Below the pieces are notes generated by a model. It was not told the origin of the DNA. It searched no databases and saw only the letters and a list, made by a program, of their open reading frames with translations. Position numbers and translations under genes: made by a program. Positions 52,744-63,761 of a stretch of 64,000 nucleotides of DNA are shown piece by piece. This stretch comes from Streptomyces goshikiensis (lineage in GTDB: Bacteria; Actinomycetota; Actinomycetes; Streptomycetales; Streptomycetaceae): NCBI RefSeq assembly GCF_014650555.1, contig NZ_BMVE01000006.1:372001-436000 (forward strand). Direction: 5' to 3'. How positions within the stretch are numbered: position 1 is the first letter of the stretch; each line of letters opens with the position of its first letter.

Positions 52744-54195
52744 TCAGGAGTGCGGCGGCGCCCCGGCCGGGGCCCGGTCCGCGTGCGGCGGCTCCAGGGT
52801 CCGGGCGGTCCGTTCGGCCGTCGCCATCGCCCACGGCCCGCTGCTCACGGCGCCCACGACCAGCACGAACGCCCCGCAGAGCGTGATGATCCACCAGGCC
52901 GGCCCGGTTGCCGACTCGAAGTCGCGGCCGCCCGCCATCCCGGCCGCCAGCACCGCGCCGATCACCGCGACGCCCAGCGTGCTGCCGGTCTGCCGGCTCG
53001 TGGAGGCCACGGCGGCCGCGACGCCCGCCTGCGAGCGCGGCATCCCGGACACCGCCGTGTTGGTGATCGGTGCGTTGACCATGCCGAAGCCCAGCCCGAA
53101 GAGCACGTACCCGGTGAACATCAGCGAGGTGGAGGTCTCGGCGGAGAACGCCGCGAACAGCAGCCCGCTCACCGCCATGGCCACGCCCGCGATCAGCAGC
53201 GGCAGCCTCGGCCCCCGGGCGGCGACCAGCCGGCCCGCCACCGGGGCGGCCAGGATGGTGCACGCCGCCATCGGGAGCATGTAGAGCCCGGCGTCCAGGG
53301 CGTCCAGCCCCCGCACGTCCTGGAGGTACAGGGTGTTCAGGAAGAGGAACCCGGCCATCCCCGAGAAGGCGGAGACCGCCATCACCGTGGCGCCGCTGAA
53401 GGGGACGCTCCGGAAGAACCGGGGGTCGATCAGCGGCTCCGTCCGCCTCTGTTCGTACGCCACCAGTCCCACCAGCGAGGCGACGGCGACCGCGCCGCAG
53501 CCGAGGATCAGCCCGGAGCTCCAGCCCGCCGCCGGGCCCTCGATGATCCCGTACGTCACCGAGCCCAGCAGTGCCATGACCAGCAGCTGCCCCACCGGGT
53601 CCGGGCGGCGGGGCCGCTCCGCCCGGGACTCGGGGATCCAGCGCAGGGTCAGGGCGAGGGCGAACAGCCCGACCGGGACGTTGATCCAGAAGATCGACCG
53701 CCAGCCGACCGAATCGGTCAGCACGCCGCCGATCAGCGGCCCGGCGGCCATGGAGATGCCGGCCACCGCACCCCAGATGCCGATGGCGCGGGCCCGCTCG
53801 GCGGGCTCGGTGAAGGTGTTGGTGATGATCGACATGGCGACCGGGTTGAGCATGGCGCCCCCGACCGCCTGGACCGTCCGGAAGACGATCAGCCACCCCA
53901 GGCTGGGCGCCACCGAGCAGAGCAGCGACCCGAGGACGAAGACGGTGAGGCCGATGGTGAACACCTTGCGGCGCCCGATCCGGTCCGCCGTCGAGCCCAT
54001 CAGTATCAGCAGCGAGGCCAGCACCAGGGTGTAGGCGTCGATGGTCCACTGCATCCCGGCGACCGAGGCGTGCAGCTCGCGCCGCATGGAGGGGAGCGCG
54101 ACGTTCAGGACGGTGTTGTCGAGACTGACGATGAGCAGGCTCATGCAGCAGATCGCCAGGACGAGCAGGCGCCGCCGGTGGCTCAAGTCGGACAT
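52744..54195 (-). CDS. MFS drug exporter, DHA2 (EmrB/QacA-type, 14 helices)
   Basis: Protein of 483 residues. Motif D1 is LLIVSLDNTVLNVALPSM, motif A is GSTADRIGRRKVFTIGL, and motif C-like GAVAGISMAAGPLIGGVLTDSVGWRSIFWINVPVG marks proton-driven antiporters. The 14-helix count fits the DHA2 family. TACTAT, 7 nt before the ATG at 54195, is one of the best -10 matches in the window. It is divergent from dusB by 52 bp. The drug substrate cannot be predicted. Confidence 0.93.
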   Translation of the reverse strand: MSDLSHRRRLLVLAICCMSLLIVSLDNTVLNVALPSMRRELHASVAGMQWTIDAYTLVLASLLILMGSTADRIGRRKVFTIGLTVFVLGSLLCSVAPSLGWLIVFRTVQAVGGAMLNPVAMSIITNTFTEPAERARAIGIWGAVAGISMAAGPLIGGVLTDSVGWRSIFWINVPVGLFALALTLRWIPESRAERPRRPDPVGQLLVMALLGSVTYGIIEGPAAGWSSGLILGCGAVAVASLVGLVAYEQRRTEPLIDPRFFRSVPFSGATVMAVSAFSGMAGFLFLNTLYLQDVRGLDALDAGLYMLPMAACTILAAPVAGRLVAARGPRLPLLIAGVAMAVSGLLFAAFSAETSTSLMFTGYVLFGLGFGMVNAPITNTAVSGMPRSQAGVAAAVASTSRQTGSTLGVAVIGAVLAAGMAGGRDFESATGPAWWIITLCGAFVLVVGAVSSGPWAMATAERTARTLEPPHADRAPAGAPPHS

Positions 54196-54208
54196 GGAGC
54201 CGATAGTA
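54193..54208 (-). promoter_or_regulatory. Leaderless-type promoter of the DHA2 exporter
   Basis: TACTAT (minus strand, 54208-54203) lies 7 nt before the ATG at 54195. TTAGTTAG lies just upstream of it and may be part of an operator. Confidence 0.65.
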
Positions 54209-54235
54209 CGGCTAACTAACGACCCTGGCATGCGC

Positions 54236-54250
54236 GACAATGGGGGGATG
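54236..54250 (+). promoter_or_regulatory. Leaderless-type promoter of dusB
   Basis: GACAAT at 54236-54241 lies 6 nt before the ATG at 54248. Confidence 0.6.
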
Positions 54251-55390
54251 ACCACGCTCCCTCCGCCTCTCGCGATCGGCCCGCACACCGTGCAGCCCCC
54301 GGTGGTGCTCGCGCCGATGGCAGGCATCACCAATGCCCCGTTCCGTACCCTTTGCCGTGAATTCAGCGGCGGCAAGGGGCTGTTCGTGAGCGAGATGATC
54401 ACGACCCGCGCCCTGGTCGAGCGCAACGAGAAGACCATGCAGCTGATCCACTTCGACGCGACCGAGAAGCCCCGCTCGATTCAGCTGTACGGAGTAGACC
54501 CGGCGACCGTCGGCAAGGCGGTCCGCATGATCGTCGAAGAGGACCGGGCCGACCACATCGACCTGAACTTCGGCTGCCCGGTCCCCAAGGTGACCCGCAA
54601 GGGCGGCGGCTCGGCCCTCCCGTACAAGCGGAACCTGCTGCGGGCCATCCTGCGCGAGGCCGTCGCGGGCGCCGGCGACCTGCCGGTGACGATGAAGATG
54701 CGCAAGGGCATCAACGACGATCACCTCACGTACCTGGACGCGGGCCGGATCGCCGTCGAGGAGGGCGTCACCGCCATCGCCCTGCACGGGCGCACCACCG
54801 CCCAGCACTACGGCGGCACCGCCGACTGGGAGGCCATCGCGCGGCTCAAGGAGCACGTGCCGGAGATCCCCGTGCTCGGCAACGGCGACATCTGGTGCGC
54901 CGAGGACGCGCTGCGGATGGTCCGCGAGACCGGCTGTGACGGCGTGGTCGTCGGCCGTGGCTGCCTGGGGCGGCCGTGGCTGTTCAACGACCTGGTGGCG
55001 GCCTTCGAGGGACGCCCCGAGGACTTCCACAAGCCGACCCTGCGCGAGGTCGCCGCGACCATGCACCGGCACGCCCAGCTGCTGGGGGAGTGGATCGGCG
55101 ACGAGGCGCGCGGGGTGATCGACTTCCGTAAGCACGTGGCCTGGTACCTCAAGGGCTTCTCGGTCGGGTCCGAGATGCGCAAGAAGCTCGCCGTCACTTC
55201 GTCACTGTCCGAGCTGGACGCTCATCTGAGCGAGCTCGACCTGGACCAGCCCTGGCCCGACAGCGCGGACGGCCCGCGCGGCCGGACGTCCGGAAACAAC
55301 CGGGTTGTCCTGCCGGAGGGCTGGTTGAAGGATCCGTACGACTGCGCCGGGGTGAGCGAGGACGCCGAGCTGGACACGTCCGGAGGCTGA
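54248..55390 (+). CDS. dusB: tRNA-dihydrouridine synthase
   Basis: FMN enzyme of 380 residues that reduces uridines in tRNA. VVLAPMAGITNAPFRTLCREF, IDLNFGCPVPKVTRKGGGSAL (with the catalytic Cys), ALHGRTTAQHYGG, and VLGNGDIWCAEDALRM are present, followed by the C-terminal RNA-binding helical domain (DFRKHVAWYLKGF). The start is set by the -10 hexamer; an earlier in-frame start would read into the exporter promoter. Confidence 0.95.
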   Translation: MTTLPPPLAIGPHTVQPPVVLAPMAGITNAPFRTLCREFSGGKGLFVSEMITTRALVERNEKTMQLIHFDATEKPRSIQLYGVDPATVGKAVRMIVEEDRADHIDLNFGCPVPKVTRKGGGSALPYKRNLLRAILREAVAGAGDLPVTMKMRKGINDDHLTYLDAGRIAVEEGVTAIALHGRTTAQHYGGTADWEAIARLKEHVPEIPVLGNGDIWCAEDALRMVRETGCDGVVVGRGCLGRPWLFNDLVAAFEGRPEDFHKPTLREVAATMHRHAQLLGEWIGDEARGVIDFRKHVAWYLKGFSVGSEMRKKLAVTSSLSELDAHLSELDLDQPWPDSADGPRGRTSGNNRVVLPEGWLKDPYDCAGVSEDAELDTSGG

Positions 55391-55475
55391 CATTTCGCCC
55401 TCGCGGTAGCGTGATATACGCCACGCATGGGTGGGGTTGCGCTCAGATGAGCATGGAAATCTCGGATATGACTTC

Positions 55476-55504
55476 CAAAGGGTGGCACTGGGTGCCACCC
55501 TTTG
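55476..55504 (+). terminator. Terminator after dusB
   Basis: Perfect 13-bp arms (CAAAGGGTGGCAC and complement) with a TGG loop, followed by TTTG at its end. It lies 85 bp after the stop. Confidence 0.75.
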
Positions 55505-55505
55505 T

Positions 55506-55524
55506 GCGTTCAAGACTTGAACGC
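55506..55524. repeat. 19-bp perfect palindrome GCGTTCAAG-A-CTTGAACGC
   Basis: Directly follows the dusB terminator and lies about 250 bp before ppdK. The sequence is operator-like; no family is assigned. Confidence 0.5.
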
Positions 55525-55681
55525 AAACGGATCGATGATCGCTCATCCGAGTGTGAACAAGCCTCAATAGCCCCTTCCGTCTTCGGGAAGTGAACGCCTT
55601 TCGTACGATCGGGCTACCCATCAGTCACTTTCGATCTGCTGGCGCACGGGTGGTTACGGCCGTATGACGACCAAGTGGACG

Positions 55682-55706
55682 TACCCAGACGCCTTCGATC
55701 TGGGTA
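55682..55706. promoter_or_regulatory. Inverted repeat upstream of ppdK
   Basis: TACCCAGA, 9-nt spacer, TCTGGGTA. It lies within the upstream in-frame extension of ppdK and 51 bp before the chosen start; operator or mRNA hairpin. Confidence 0.45.
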
Positions 55707-55756
55707 TGTTCCTGGCCGTCAGGGCAGCCACCCGAGTCCTCGAGGAGTCGAGACCC

Positions 55757-58465
<2,709 letters not shown>

Positions 58466-58940
58466 GCCGAAGGGCTCCGGCGCGCTCGCCGGGCCCCCCT
58501 TGACGCGGCCCTCGGGCCGCTGCCGGGCCGTCGCACGAACGGCGGCCCGGCCCCAGGACCGTTATTCGGTCCCCCTGACCGCGCCTGCCCCGGGATCCCT
58601 GACCACCGGTGGCGGGCGCGGTCTTGTTTGTGCGACGCGCATTCAACAAATCTTTACGGCAAGGCGGTGGACGGATCCCCACCCGTCCACCGCCTGCCGC
58701 CAATCCGCCAAGCACGTCGGCGCTTCCCGGTGCGACCGACCGCCAGGCCCCGCAAAGCCCCCCACGGCCTTCGCGGAGCGTTTCGGTCGCGCCGGAGTGT
58801 GCCTGGCGGAGTACAGGATTTCGGTTGTCACGCCCCTGCCGAAAGGGGTTTCAACTGTGGCCGAAAGGGCGTGGTGACAACGTGTGACGGCATGCATACT
58901 CATGGGGCGGGGGGATTGCGGTTGCACAGGTGGGGGTTCG
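58466..58940. other. 475-bp gap between ppdK and the winged-helix regulator
   Basis: No credible gene. It holds two hairpins (58522-58551, 9-bp arms, and 58662-58695) and a less GC-rich right half that is probably the promoter region of the next gene. Confidence 0.5.
58662..58695 (+). terminator. Hairpin downstream of ppdK
   Basis: GGCGGTGGACGG (58663-58674) pairs with its complement at 58683-58694 over an 8-nt loop; one A-T pair extends it. It is preceded by an AT-rich stretch, and lies nearly 200 bp after the stop. Confidence 0.5.
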
Positions 58941-59948
58941 GTGCTTCGTATCCATTTCACTGGAGTGGACCTGGCACGCGTACGGATGGCAGGGCGTCCC
59001 GATGCGTTGTGGGAAACGATTCTTAGTTTTCACCGTTTAAGAGACCGGCGCGATGCCCGGTTGTTCGGTGAATGGCGTACTGAAGCCCGGAGCCGGTTGA
59101 ATAGTGAAACACGTCTGCTCGGAGCGCTCATACCGAGTCGGGGCTATTTCCCGGATTTCCTGACTCCGGTCGAGGGCCAGTACGGGTGGGACGTGGCCCT
59201 CGACGCGCTGCGCGGGATCCGCCCCGACCGGCTGCGGCAGGAGCTGACGCTGCTCGGTGCCGGGACGGCGCCGTCGTCGCCCCGCATACGGGAGTTCCTG
59301 GATGCCGGGACCCAGCACCTGCCACGGCTGCTGGGCGAGCTGCGCGGGTACCACCGCGCCGCCGTGGAGCCGTACTGGACCCACATCCAGGCCCAGATCG
59401 AGGCCGAGCGGGCCGCGCGGGGCCGGGCCCTGCTGGACGGCGGCGCGGACGAGCTGCTGGCCTCGCTGCCGCCGATGCTGCGCTGGCGGGCACCGGTGCT
59501 GGAGTGCGACTACCCGGTGGACCGGGACGTACGGCTGCGGGGGCGCGGGCTGCTGCTCCAGCCGTCGTTCTTCTGCCGGCGCACGGCGGTGACGCTGCAC
59601 GACCCGGAGCTGCCGCCGGTGCTGGTCTACCCGGCGGCGGCGCAGCTGGCATCGGCCCCGGCCGGGTGCGAGGGCGGCGCCGGGCGGCCCGTGGAGGAGC
59701 AGCGCCAGCGCACCCTGGGCAAACTCGTCGGGCACACCCGGTCGGTGGTGCTGCGGGCCATCGGCGACGGCGCCACCACCAGCGAGCTGGCCCGCCGGGC
59801 CGGGGTCTCGCTGGCCTCGGCGAGCCAGCACGCCTGTGTGATGCGGGAGGCGGGGCTGGTGACCACCCTGCGCCGGGGGAACGCCGTGCTGCACACGGTG
59901 ACCCCGCTGGGGGCCGCGCTGCTCAAGGGCGGCGCGGTCGCATCCTAG
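58941..59948 (+). CDS. ArsR-type winged-helix protein with long N-terminal domain
   Basis: Protein of 335 residues. The C-terminal 85 residues are an ArsR-like winged helix (HTRSVVLRAIGDGATTSELARRAGVSLASASQHACVMREAGLVTTLRRGNAVLHTVTPLGAALL). The first 250 residues begin VLRIHFTGVDLARVRMAGRPDALWETILSFHRL and form an uncharacterised helical domain typical of Streptomyces regulators of this kind. No Cys metal site of true ArsR proteins is present. GTG 58941 was chosen for the conserved start; a GGGGG stretch precedes it. Confidence 0.82.
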   Translation: MLRIHFTGVDLARVRMAGRPDALWETILSFHRLRDRRDARLFGEWRTEARSRLNSETRLLGALIPSRGYFPDFLTPVEGQYGWDVALDALRGIRPDRLRQELTLLGAGTAPSSPRIREFLDAGTQHLPRLLGELRGYHRAAVEPYWTHIQAQIEAERAARGRALLDGGADELLASLPPMLRWRAPVLECDYPVDRDVRLRGRGLLLQPSFFCRRTAVTLHDPELPPVLVYPAAAQLASAPAGCEGGAGRPVEEQRQRTLGKLVGHTRSVVLRAIGDGATTSELARRAGVSLASASQHACVMREAGLVTTLRRGNAVLHTVTPLGAALLKGGAVAS

Positions 59949-59990
59949 GGAGCCGCGCGGGCTCCCGGGCCCCGTGGGGCGGGAGCGCGG

Positions 59991-60022
59991 CGGGCGGAGG
60001 GCCCCAGGGGGTCCTCCGCCCG
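59991..60022 (+). terminator. Hairpin after the winged-helix gene
   Basis: CGGGCGGAGG (59991-60000) pairs with CCTCCGCCCG (60013-60022), and the loop itself can pair GCCCC with GGGGG around one A. Confidence 0.7.
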
Positions 60023-60146
60023 GCGGCGACCGCTCCGAAAGAATCCCGGAAAAGTTCTCCGGGCAGCGATGAGTTCTTCCGGAGCCCCCGGTCTACCCCT
60101 CGAACGACACGCGAGAGACGCGAAGCCCGAGAGAAGAGAGACCGAG

Positions 60147-60554
60147 ATGTCCGCCACCATGATCTTCGTCAACCTGCCGGTCAAGGACCTCGACGCCAGC
60201 AAGGCCTTCTGGGGCAAGCTCGGCTACTCCTTCAACGCCCAGTTCACCGACGAGAACTGCGCCTCGATGGTCATCAGCGACACCATCGTCGCGATGCTGC
60301 TGACCGAGGCCCGGTTCAAGGACTTCACCCACAAGGCCATCACCGACACCTCCACCAGCACCGAGGCGCTGCTCTGTCTGAGCTCCGAGAGCCGCACCGC
60401 CGTCGACGAGCTCGTCGACGCGGCCGTCGGCGCCGGCGCCACCGAGCCGCGCCCCGCCCAGGACTACGGCACCATGTACGGCCGCGCCTTCGAGGACCTC
60501 GACGGCCACACCTGGGAGATCATGTGGATGGACCCGGCCATGATCGAGAGCTGA
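60147..60554 (+). CDS. VOC (glyoxalase/bleomycin-resistance fold) family protein
   Basis: Protein of 135 residues: MIFVNLPVKDLDASKAFWGKLGYSFNAQFTDENCASMVISDTIVAMLL and YGTMYGRAFEDLDGHTWEIMWMDPA are the two paired beta-alpha-beta modules. The metal residues of true glyoxalase I are not clearly conserved. The ATG at 60147 follows GAGAAGAGAGACC. Two direct repeats of the form AGTTCT(T)CCGG near 60055 and 60072 precede it. Confidence 0.88.
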   Translation: MSATMIFVNLPVKDLDASKAFWGKLGYSFNAQFTDENCASMVISDTIVAMLLTEARFKDFTHKAITDTSTSTEALLCLSSESRTAVDELVDAAVGAGATEPRPAQDYGTMYGRAFEDLDGHTWEIMWMDPAMIES

Positions 60555-60610
60555 GCCCCCGAGCCCTCTTGGCCCCCCGAGCCCCCTGAGCGCCCCGAGA
60601 CCCCTGGGCC

Positions 60611-60952
60611 TCAGCGGGCGGCGGAGGTCGCGGCGGTCCGTACCGGGTAGGTCCGGACCGCCACCTCGTCGTGGTCCAGGCAGCGCCCCGACTCCAGGTC
60701 GAAGCGCTGCTTCAGGAGCGGGGAGGCCACGAAGGCCCGCCCCGCCACCGTCCCCACGAGCCCCCGCGAGAGCACCTGGGCCCCCGTGAAGGGGTCCTGG
60801 TTGGCGATGGCGTACGGGCGCCCCGCGCGGTCGACGAAGACCGCGGCCTGGCTCCCGTCGGGCAGCAGGGCCGCCACCCCGCGTCCGGGGATGAGCGCCG
60901 ACAGCTCGCACACCGTCAGCCAGCCTTCGGACACACGCAGTTCCACGGTCAT
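60611..60952 (-). CDS. nirD: Nitrite reductase (NADH) small subunit
   Basis: Rieske-like subunit of 113 residues. It has the family fold (WLTVCELSALIPGRGVAALLPDGSQAAVFVDRAGRPYAIANQDPFTGAQVLSRGLVG) without the Cys/His ligands of true Rieske proteins, as usual for NirD. The ATG overlaps the nirB stop (ATGA), so the subunits are co-translated. Confidence 0.93.
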   Translation of the reverse strand: MTVELRVSEGWLTVCELSALIPGRGVAALLPDGSQAAVFVDRAGRPYAIANQDPFTGAQVLSRGLVGTVAGRAFVASPLLKQRFDLESGRCLDHDEVAVRTYPVRTAATSAAR

Positions 60953-63486
60953 CGGGGGCCTCCCACGGGAAGAAGGGTCAGGGCGGTCAGGTCGGGCTTG
61001 ACCTGATCGCGCTCGGGAACGAACCTCACGGTCGGATCGGGGGCGCCGGGCGCGTTGACGAACGACACGAACCGGCGCAGCCGCTCCGGGTCCTGGAGCG
61101 TTTCGGCCCATTCGTCGCGGTAGTGCGCCACGTGATCGGCCATCAGCGACTCCAGCTCCGCGCACAGCCCCAGCGAGTCGCGCACGATCACGTCCCGCAG
61201 GTGCTCCAGGCCGCCCTCCAGCCGGTCCAGCCAGGTGGAGGTCCGCTCCAGCTGCTCGGCGGTGCGGATGTAGAACATCAGGAACCGGTCGAGGAGCCGG
61301 ACCAGCTCGGCGTCCGACAGGTCCTGGGCGAGCAGATCGGCGTGGCGCGGGGTGGCCCCGCCGTTGCCGCCGACGTACAGGTTCCAGCCGCTCGCCGTCG
61401 CGATGACCCCGAAGTCCTTGCTCTGCGCCTCCGCGCACTCGCGGGCGCAGCCGGACACCGCCGACTTGAGCTTGTGCGGGGCGCGCAGGCCCCGGTAGCG
61501 CAGCTCCAGGTCGATGGCCATCCGCACGCTGTCCTGGACCCCGAAGCGGCACCAGGTCTGCCCGACGCAGGACTTCACCGTCCGCAGCGCCTTCCCGTAC
61601 GCGTGCCCGGACTCGAACCCTGCGTCGACGAGCCGCGCCCAGATGCGGGGGAGCTGCTCCACGCCGGCGCCGAACAGGTCGATGCGCTGCCCGCCGGTGA
61701 TCTTCGCGTAGAGGCCGAAGTCGCGGGCCACCTCGCCGATCACGATCAGCTTGTCCGGGGTGATCTCGCCGCCGGGGATGCGGGGGACGACCGAGTACGA
61801 GCCGTTGCGCTGGAGGTTGGCGAGGAAGTGGTCGTTGGTGTCCTGGAGGGCGGCCTGCTCCCCGTCCAGGACGTAGCCGCTCGCGCCGAGCGTGGGCGCC
61901 AGCGAGGCGATGATCGAGCCGACGGCCGGCTTGCAGACCTCGCAGCCCTCGCCGCCGCGCGCCTCCGGGCGGCCGTGGCCGTCGAGGAGCCGCTCGTACG
62001 AGGTGAGGCGGCGGGTGCGGACGATCTCGTAGAGCTCGGAGCGGCTGAAGGGGAAGCAGCGGCACAGCCCCTTGTCGGCGGCGCTCGGCAGCAGCCGGCC
62101 GATCACCTTGACGCAGCTGCCGCAGCCGGTGCCGGCATTGGTGCACTTCTTGACCTCGGCGAGGTCGGCGCAGGCGGTGATGGCCTTCTTGGTGACGTTG
62201 TGGCAGGAGCAGATCACCGCGGTGTCGGGGAGCGCCGACGGGCCGAGCGTGACGGGCGCGCCGAGGCCGGCGGGGAGCACCAGCTGTTCGGGCGCGACGG
62301 GCGGGACGCTGCCGGTGAGCGGGCGCAGCAGCCCGTACGAGTCGGCGTCGCCGACCAGGACGCCGCCGAGGAGGACGCCCTCGGGGGAGACGACCAGCTT
62401 CTTGTAGACGCCGGAGCGGGAGTCCGAGTAGACGACGGCCAGGCTGCCGGAGGCCGCGCCGTGGGCGTCGCCGAAGGAGGCCACGTCCACGCCGAGCAGT
62501 TTGAGCTTGGTGGAGAGGTCGGCCCCGGTGAACTCCTTGGCGCGGCCGAGCAGGTCCTCGGCGGCGGTCTCGGCCATCTCGTAGCCGGGGGCGACCAGGC
62601 CGTAGACGCGGCCGTCGGCGGCGAGGGCGCATTCGCCGATCGCGTAGACGCGCGGGTCGGAGGTGCGGCAGCGGGCGTCGATGCCGATGCCGCCGCGTTC
62701 GCCGACAGTGAGGCCCGCGGCGCGGGCGAGCTGGTCGCGGGGGCGGACGCCGGCGGAGAAGACCACGAGGTCGGTGGCGACGGTGGAGCCGTCGGAGAGC
62801 CGCATGCCGGCGACCGAGCCGTCCTCGCCGGTGAGGATCTCCTGGGTGCCGACCCCCGTGTGGACGGTGAGCCCCATGTTCTCGATGGTGCGTAGCAGGG
62901 CCGTGCCGCCGCCCTCGTCGATCTGGACGGGCATCAGGCGCGGGGCGAACTCGACGATGCGGGTGGTGAGTCCGAGGCCCTGGAGGGCGCCCGCGGCCTC
63001 CAGGCCGAGGAGGCCGCCGCCGACCACGGAGCCGCTGGTGCGGGTCCTCGCGTACTCCTCGATCTCCAGGAGGTCCTCGATGGTGCGGTAGACGAAGCAG
63101 CCGGGAGCGTCCTTGCCGGGGACGGGCGGGACGAAGGGGTGGCTGCCGGTCGCGAGGACGAGCACGTCGTACGGGAACACCCGGCCCGAGCGGGAGGTGA
63201 CGGTGCGGGCCTCGCGGTCGACGGCCTCGGCGGGGTCGCCGAGGTGCAGCTCGATGCCGTGCTCCGCCATGAACCCGGGCGGGGTCAGCGACAGGTCCTC
63301 GGGCGTGCTGCCGGAGAAGTACGAGGTCAGGTGGACGCGGTCGTAGGCGGGCCGGGGCTCCTCGCAGAGCACGGTGATCCGGTGCGTGGCGGTCGCACCG
63401 CGCTCGGCGAGGGCCTCCAGGTAGCGCTGGCCGACCATGCCGTGGCCGATGAGCACGATGGCGGGAGTGGGCGTGGCTGCGGCCAT
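60949..63486 (-). CDS. nirB: Nitrite reductase (NADH) large subunit
   Basis: Assimilatory NADH-nitrite reductase of 845 residues reducing nitrite to ammonium. An N-terminal FAD/NAD domain (IVLIGHGMVGQRYLEAL, SVVGGGLLGLEAAGALQGLGL) is followed by a BFD-like [2Fe-2S] domain (VICSCHNVTKKAITACADLAEVKKC, GTGCGSC). The C-terminal siroheme/[4Fe-4S] domain has CVGQTWCRFG and SGCARECAEAQSKDFG, all four Cys present. ATG 63486 has AGGAGG upstream. A GlnR-like box lies about 140 bp before it. Confidence 0.96.
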   Translation of the reverse strand: MAAATPTPAIVLIGHGMVGQRYLEALAERGATATHRITVLCEEPRPAYDRVHLTSYFSGSTPEDLSLTPPGFMAEHGIELHLGDPAEAVDREARTVTSRSGRVFPYDVLVLATGSHPFVPPVPGKDAPGCFVYRTIEDLLEIEEYARTRTSGSVVGGGLLGLEAAGALQGLGLTTRIVEFAPRLMPVQIDEGGGTALLRTIENMGLTVHTGVGTQEILTGEDGSVAGMRLSDGSTVATDLVVFSAGVRPRDQLARAAGLTVGERGGIGIDARCRTSDPRVYAIGECALAADGRVYGLVAPGYEMAETAAEDLLGRAKEFTGADLSTKLKLLGVDVASFGDAHGAASGSLAVVYSDSRSGVYKKLVVSPEGVLLGGVLVGDADSYGLLRPLTGSVPPVAPEQLVLPAGLGAPVTLGPSALPDTAVICSCHNVTKKAITACADLAEVKKCTNAGTGCGSCVKVIGRLLPSAADKGLCRCFPFSRSELYEIVRTRRLTSYERLLDGHGRPEARGGEGCEVCKPAVGSIIASLAPTLGASGYVLDGEQAALQDTNDHFLANLQRNGSYSVVPRIPGGEITPDKLIVIGEVARDFGLYAKITGGQRIDLFGAGVEQLPRIWARLVDAGFESGHAYGKALRTVKSCVGQTWCRFGVQDSVRMAIDLELRYRGLRAPHKLKSAVSGCARECAEAQSKDFGVIATASGWNLYVGGNGGATPRHADLLAQDLSDAELVRLLDRFLMFYIRTAEQLERTSTWLDRLEGGLEHLRDVIVRDSLGLCAELESLMADHVAHYRDEWAETLQDPERLRRFVSFVNAPGAPDPTVRFVPERDQVKPDLTALTLLPVGGPR

Positions 63487-63624
63487 GATCAGGAGCCTCC
63501 TGCGGTAGGTGCGGCGGGCGCGGCCCGCGGGTGCCGCGGGACCGGCGCCGGCCACGGCCGCACCCGGGTTCCGAGGGCATGGCACGAGCGTGCGCCGCCG
63601 CTGTTTCCCCGCCGCATCGCCGGG

Positions 63625-63640
63625 GTTACCCGAGCGGAAC
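63625..63640. promoter_or_regulatory. GlnR-like box upstream of nirB
   Basis: GTTAC, 6 nt, GGAAC matches the actinobacterial GlnR consensus GTNAC-N6-GAAAC at nine of ten positions. Further half-sites (GGAAAC on the minus strand near 63603-63608) lie on the nirB side. GlnR is the nitrogen regulator that activates nirB in Streptomyces. Confidence 0.6.
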
Positions 63641-63745
63641 GCTGACCTCAGCGCGCGGATTAAGCGCCCGTGAGGCGTTCCTCAAGGCCGGCTTAAGGAT
63701 CATCCGCGGGGCCCGGAGCGGGTCCTCGCGGCCCGGGCGGGCCCC

Positions 63746-63761
63746 TAGCGTGAGCGCCATG
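63746..63761 (+). promoter_or_regulatory. Leaderless-type promoter of the last gene
   Basis: TAGCGT at 63746-63751 lies 7 nt before the ATG at 63759. Confidence 0.6.

Noticed and set aside
61123..62895. 590-codon plus-strand frame inside nirB
   Set aside because: Antisense shadow of a gene with all catalytic motifs on the other strand.
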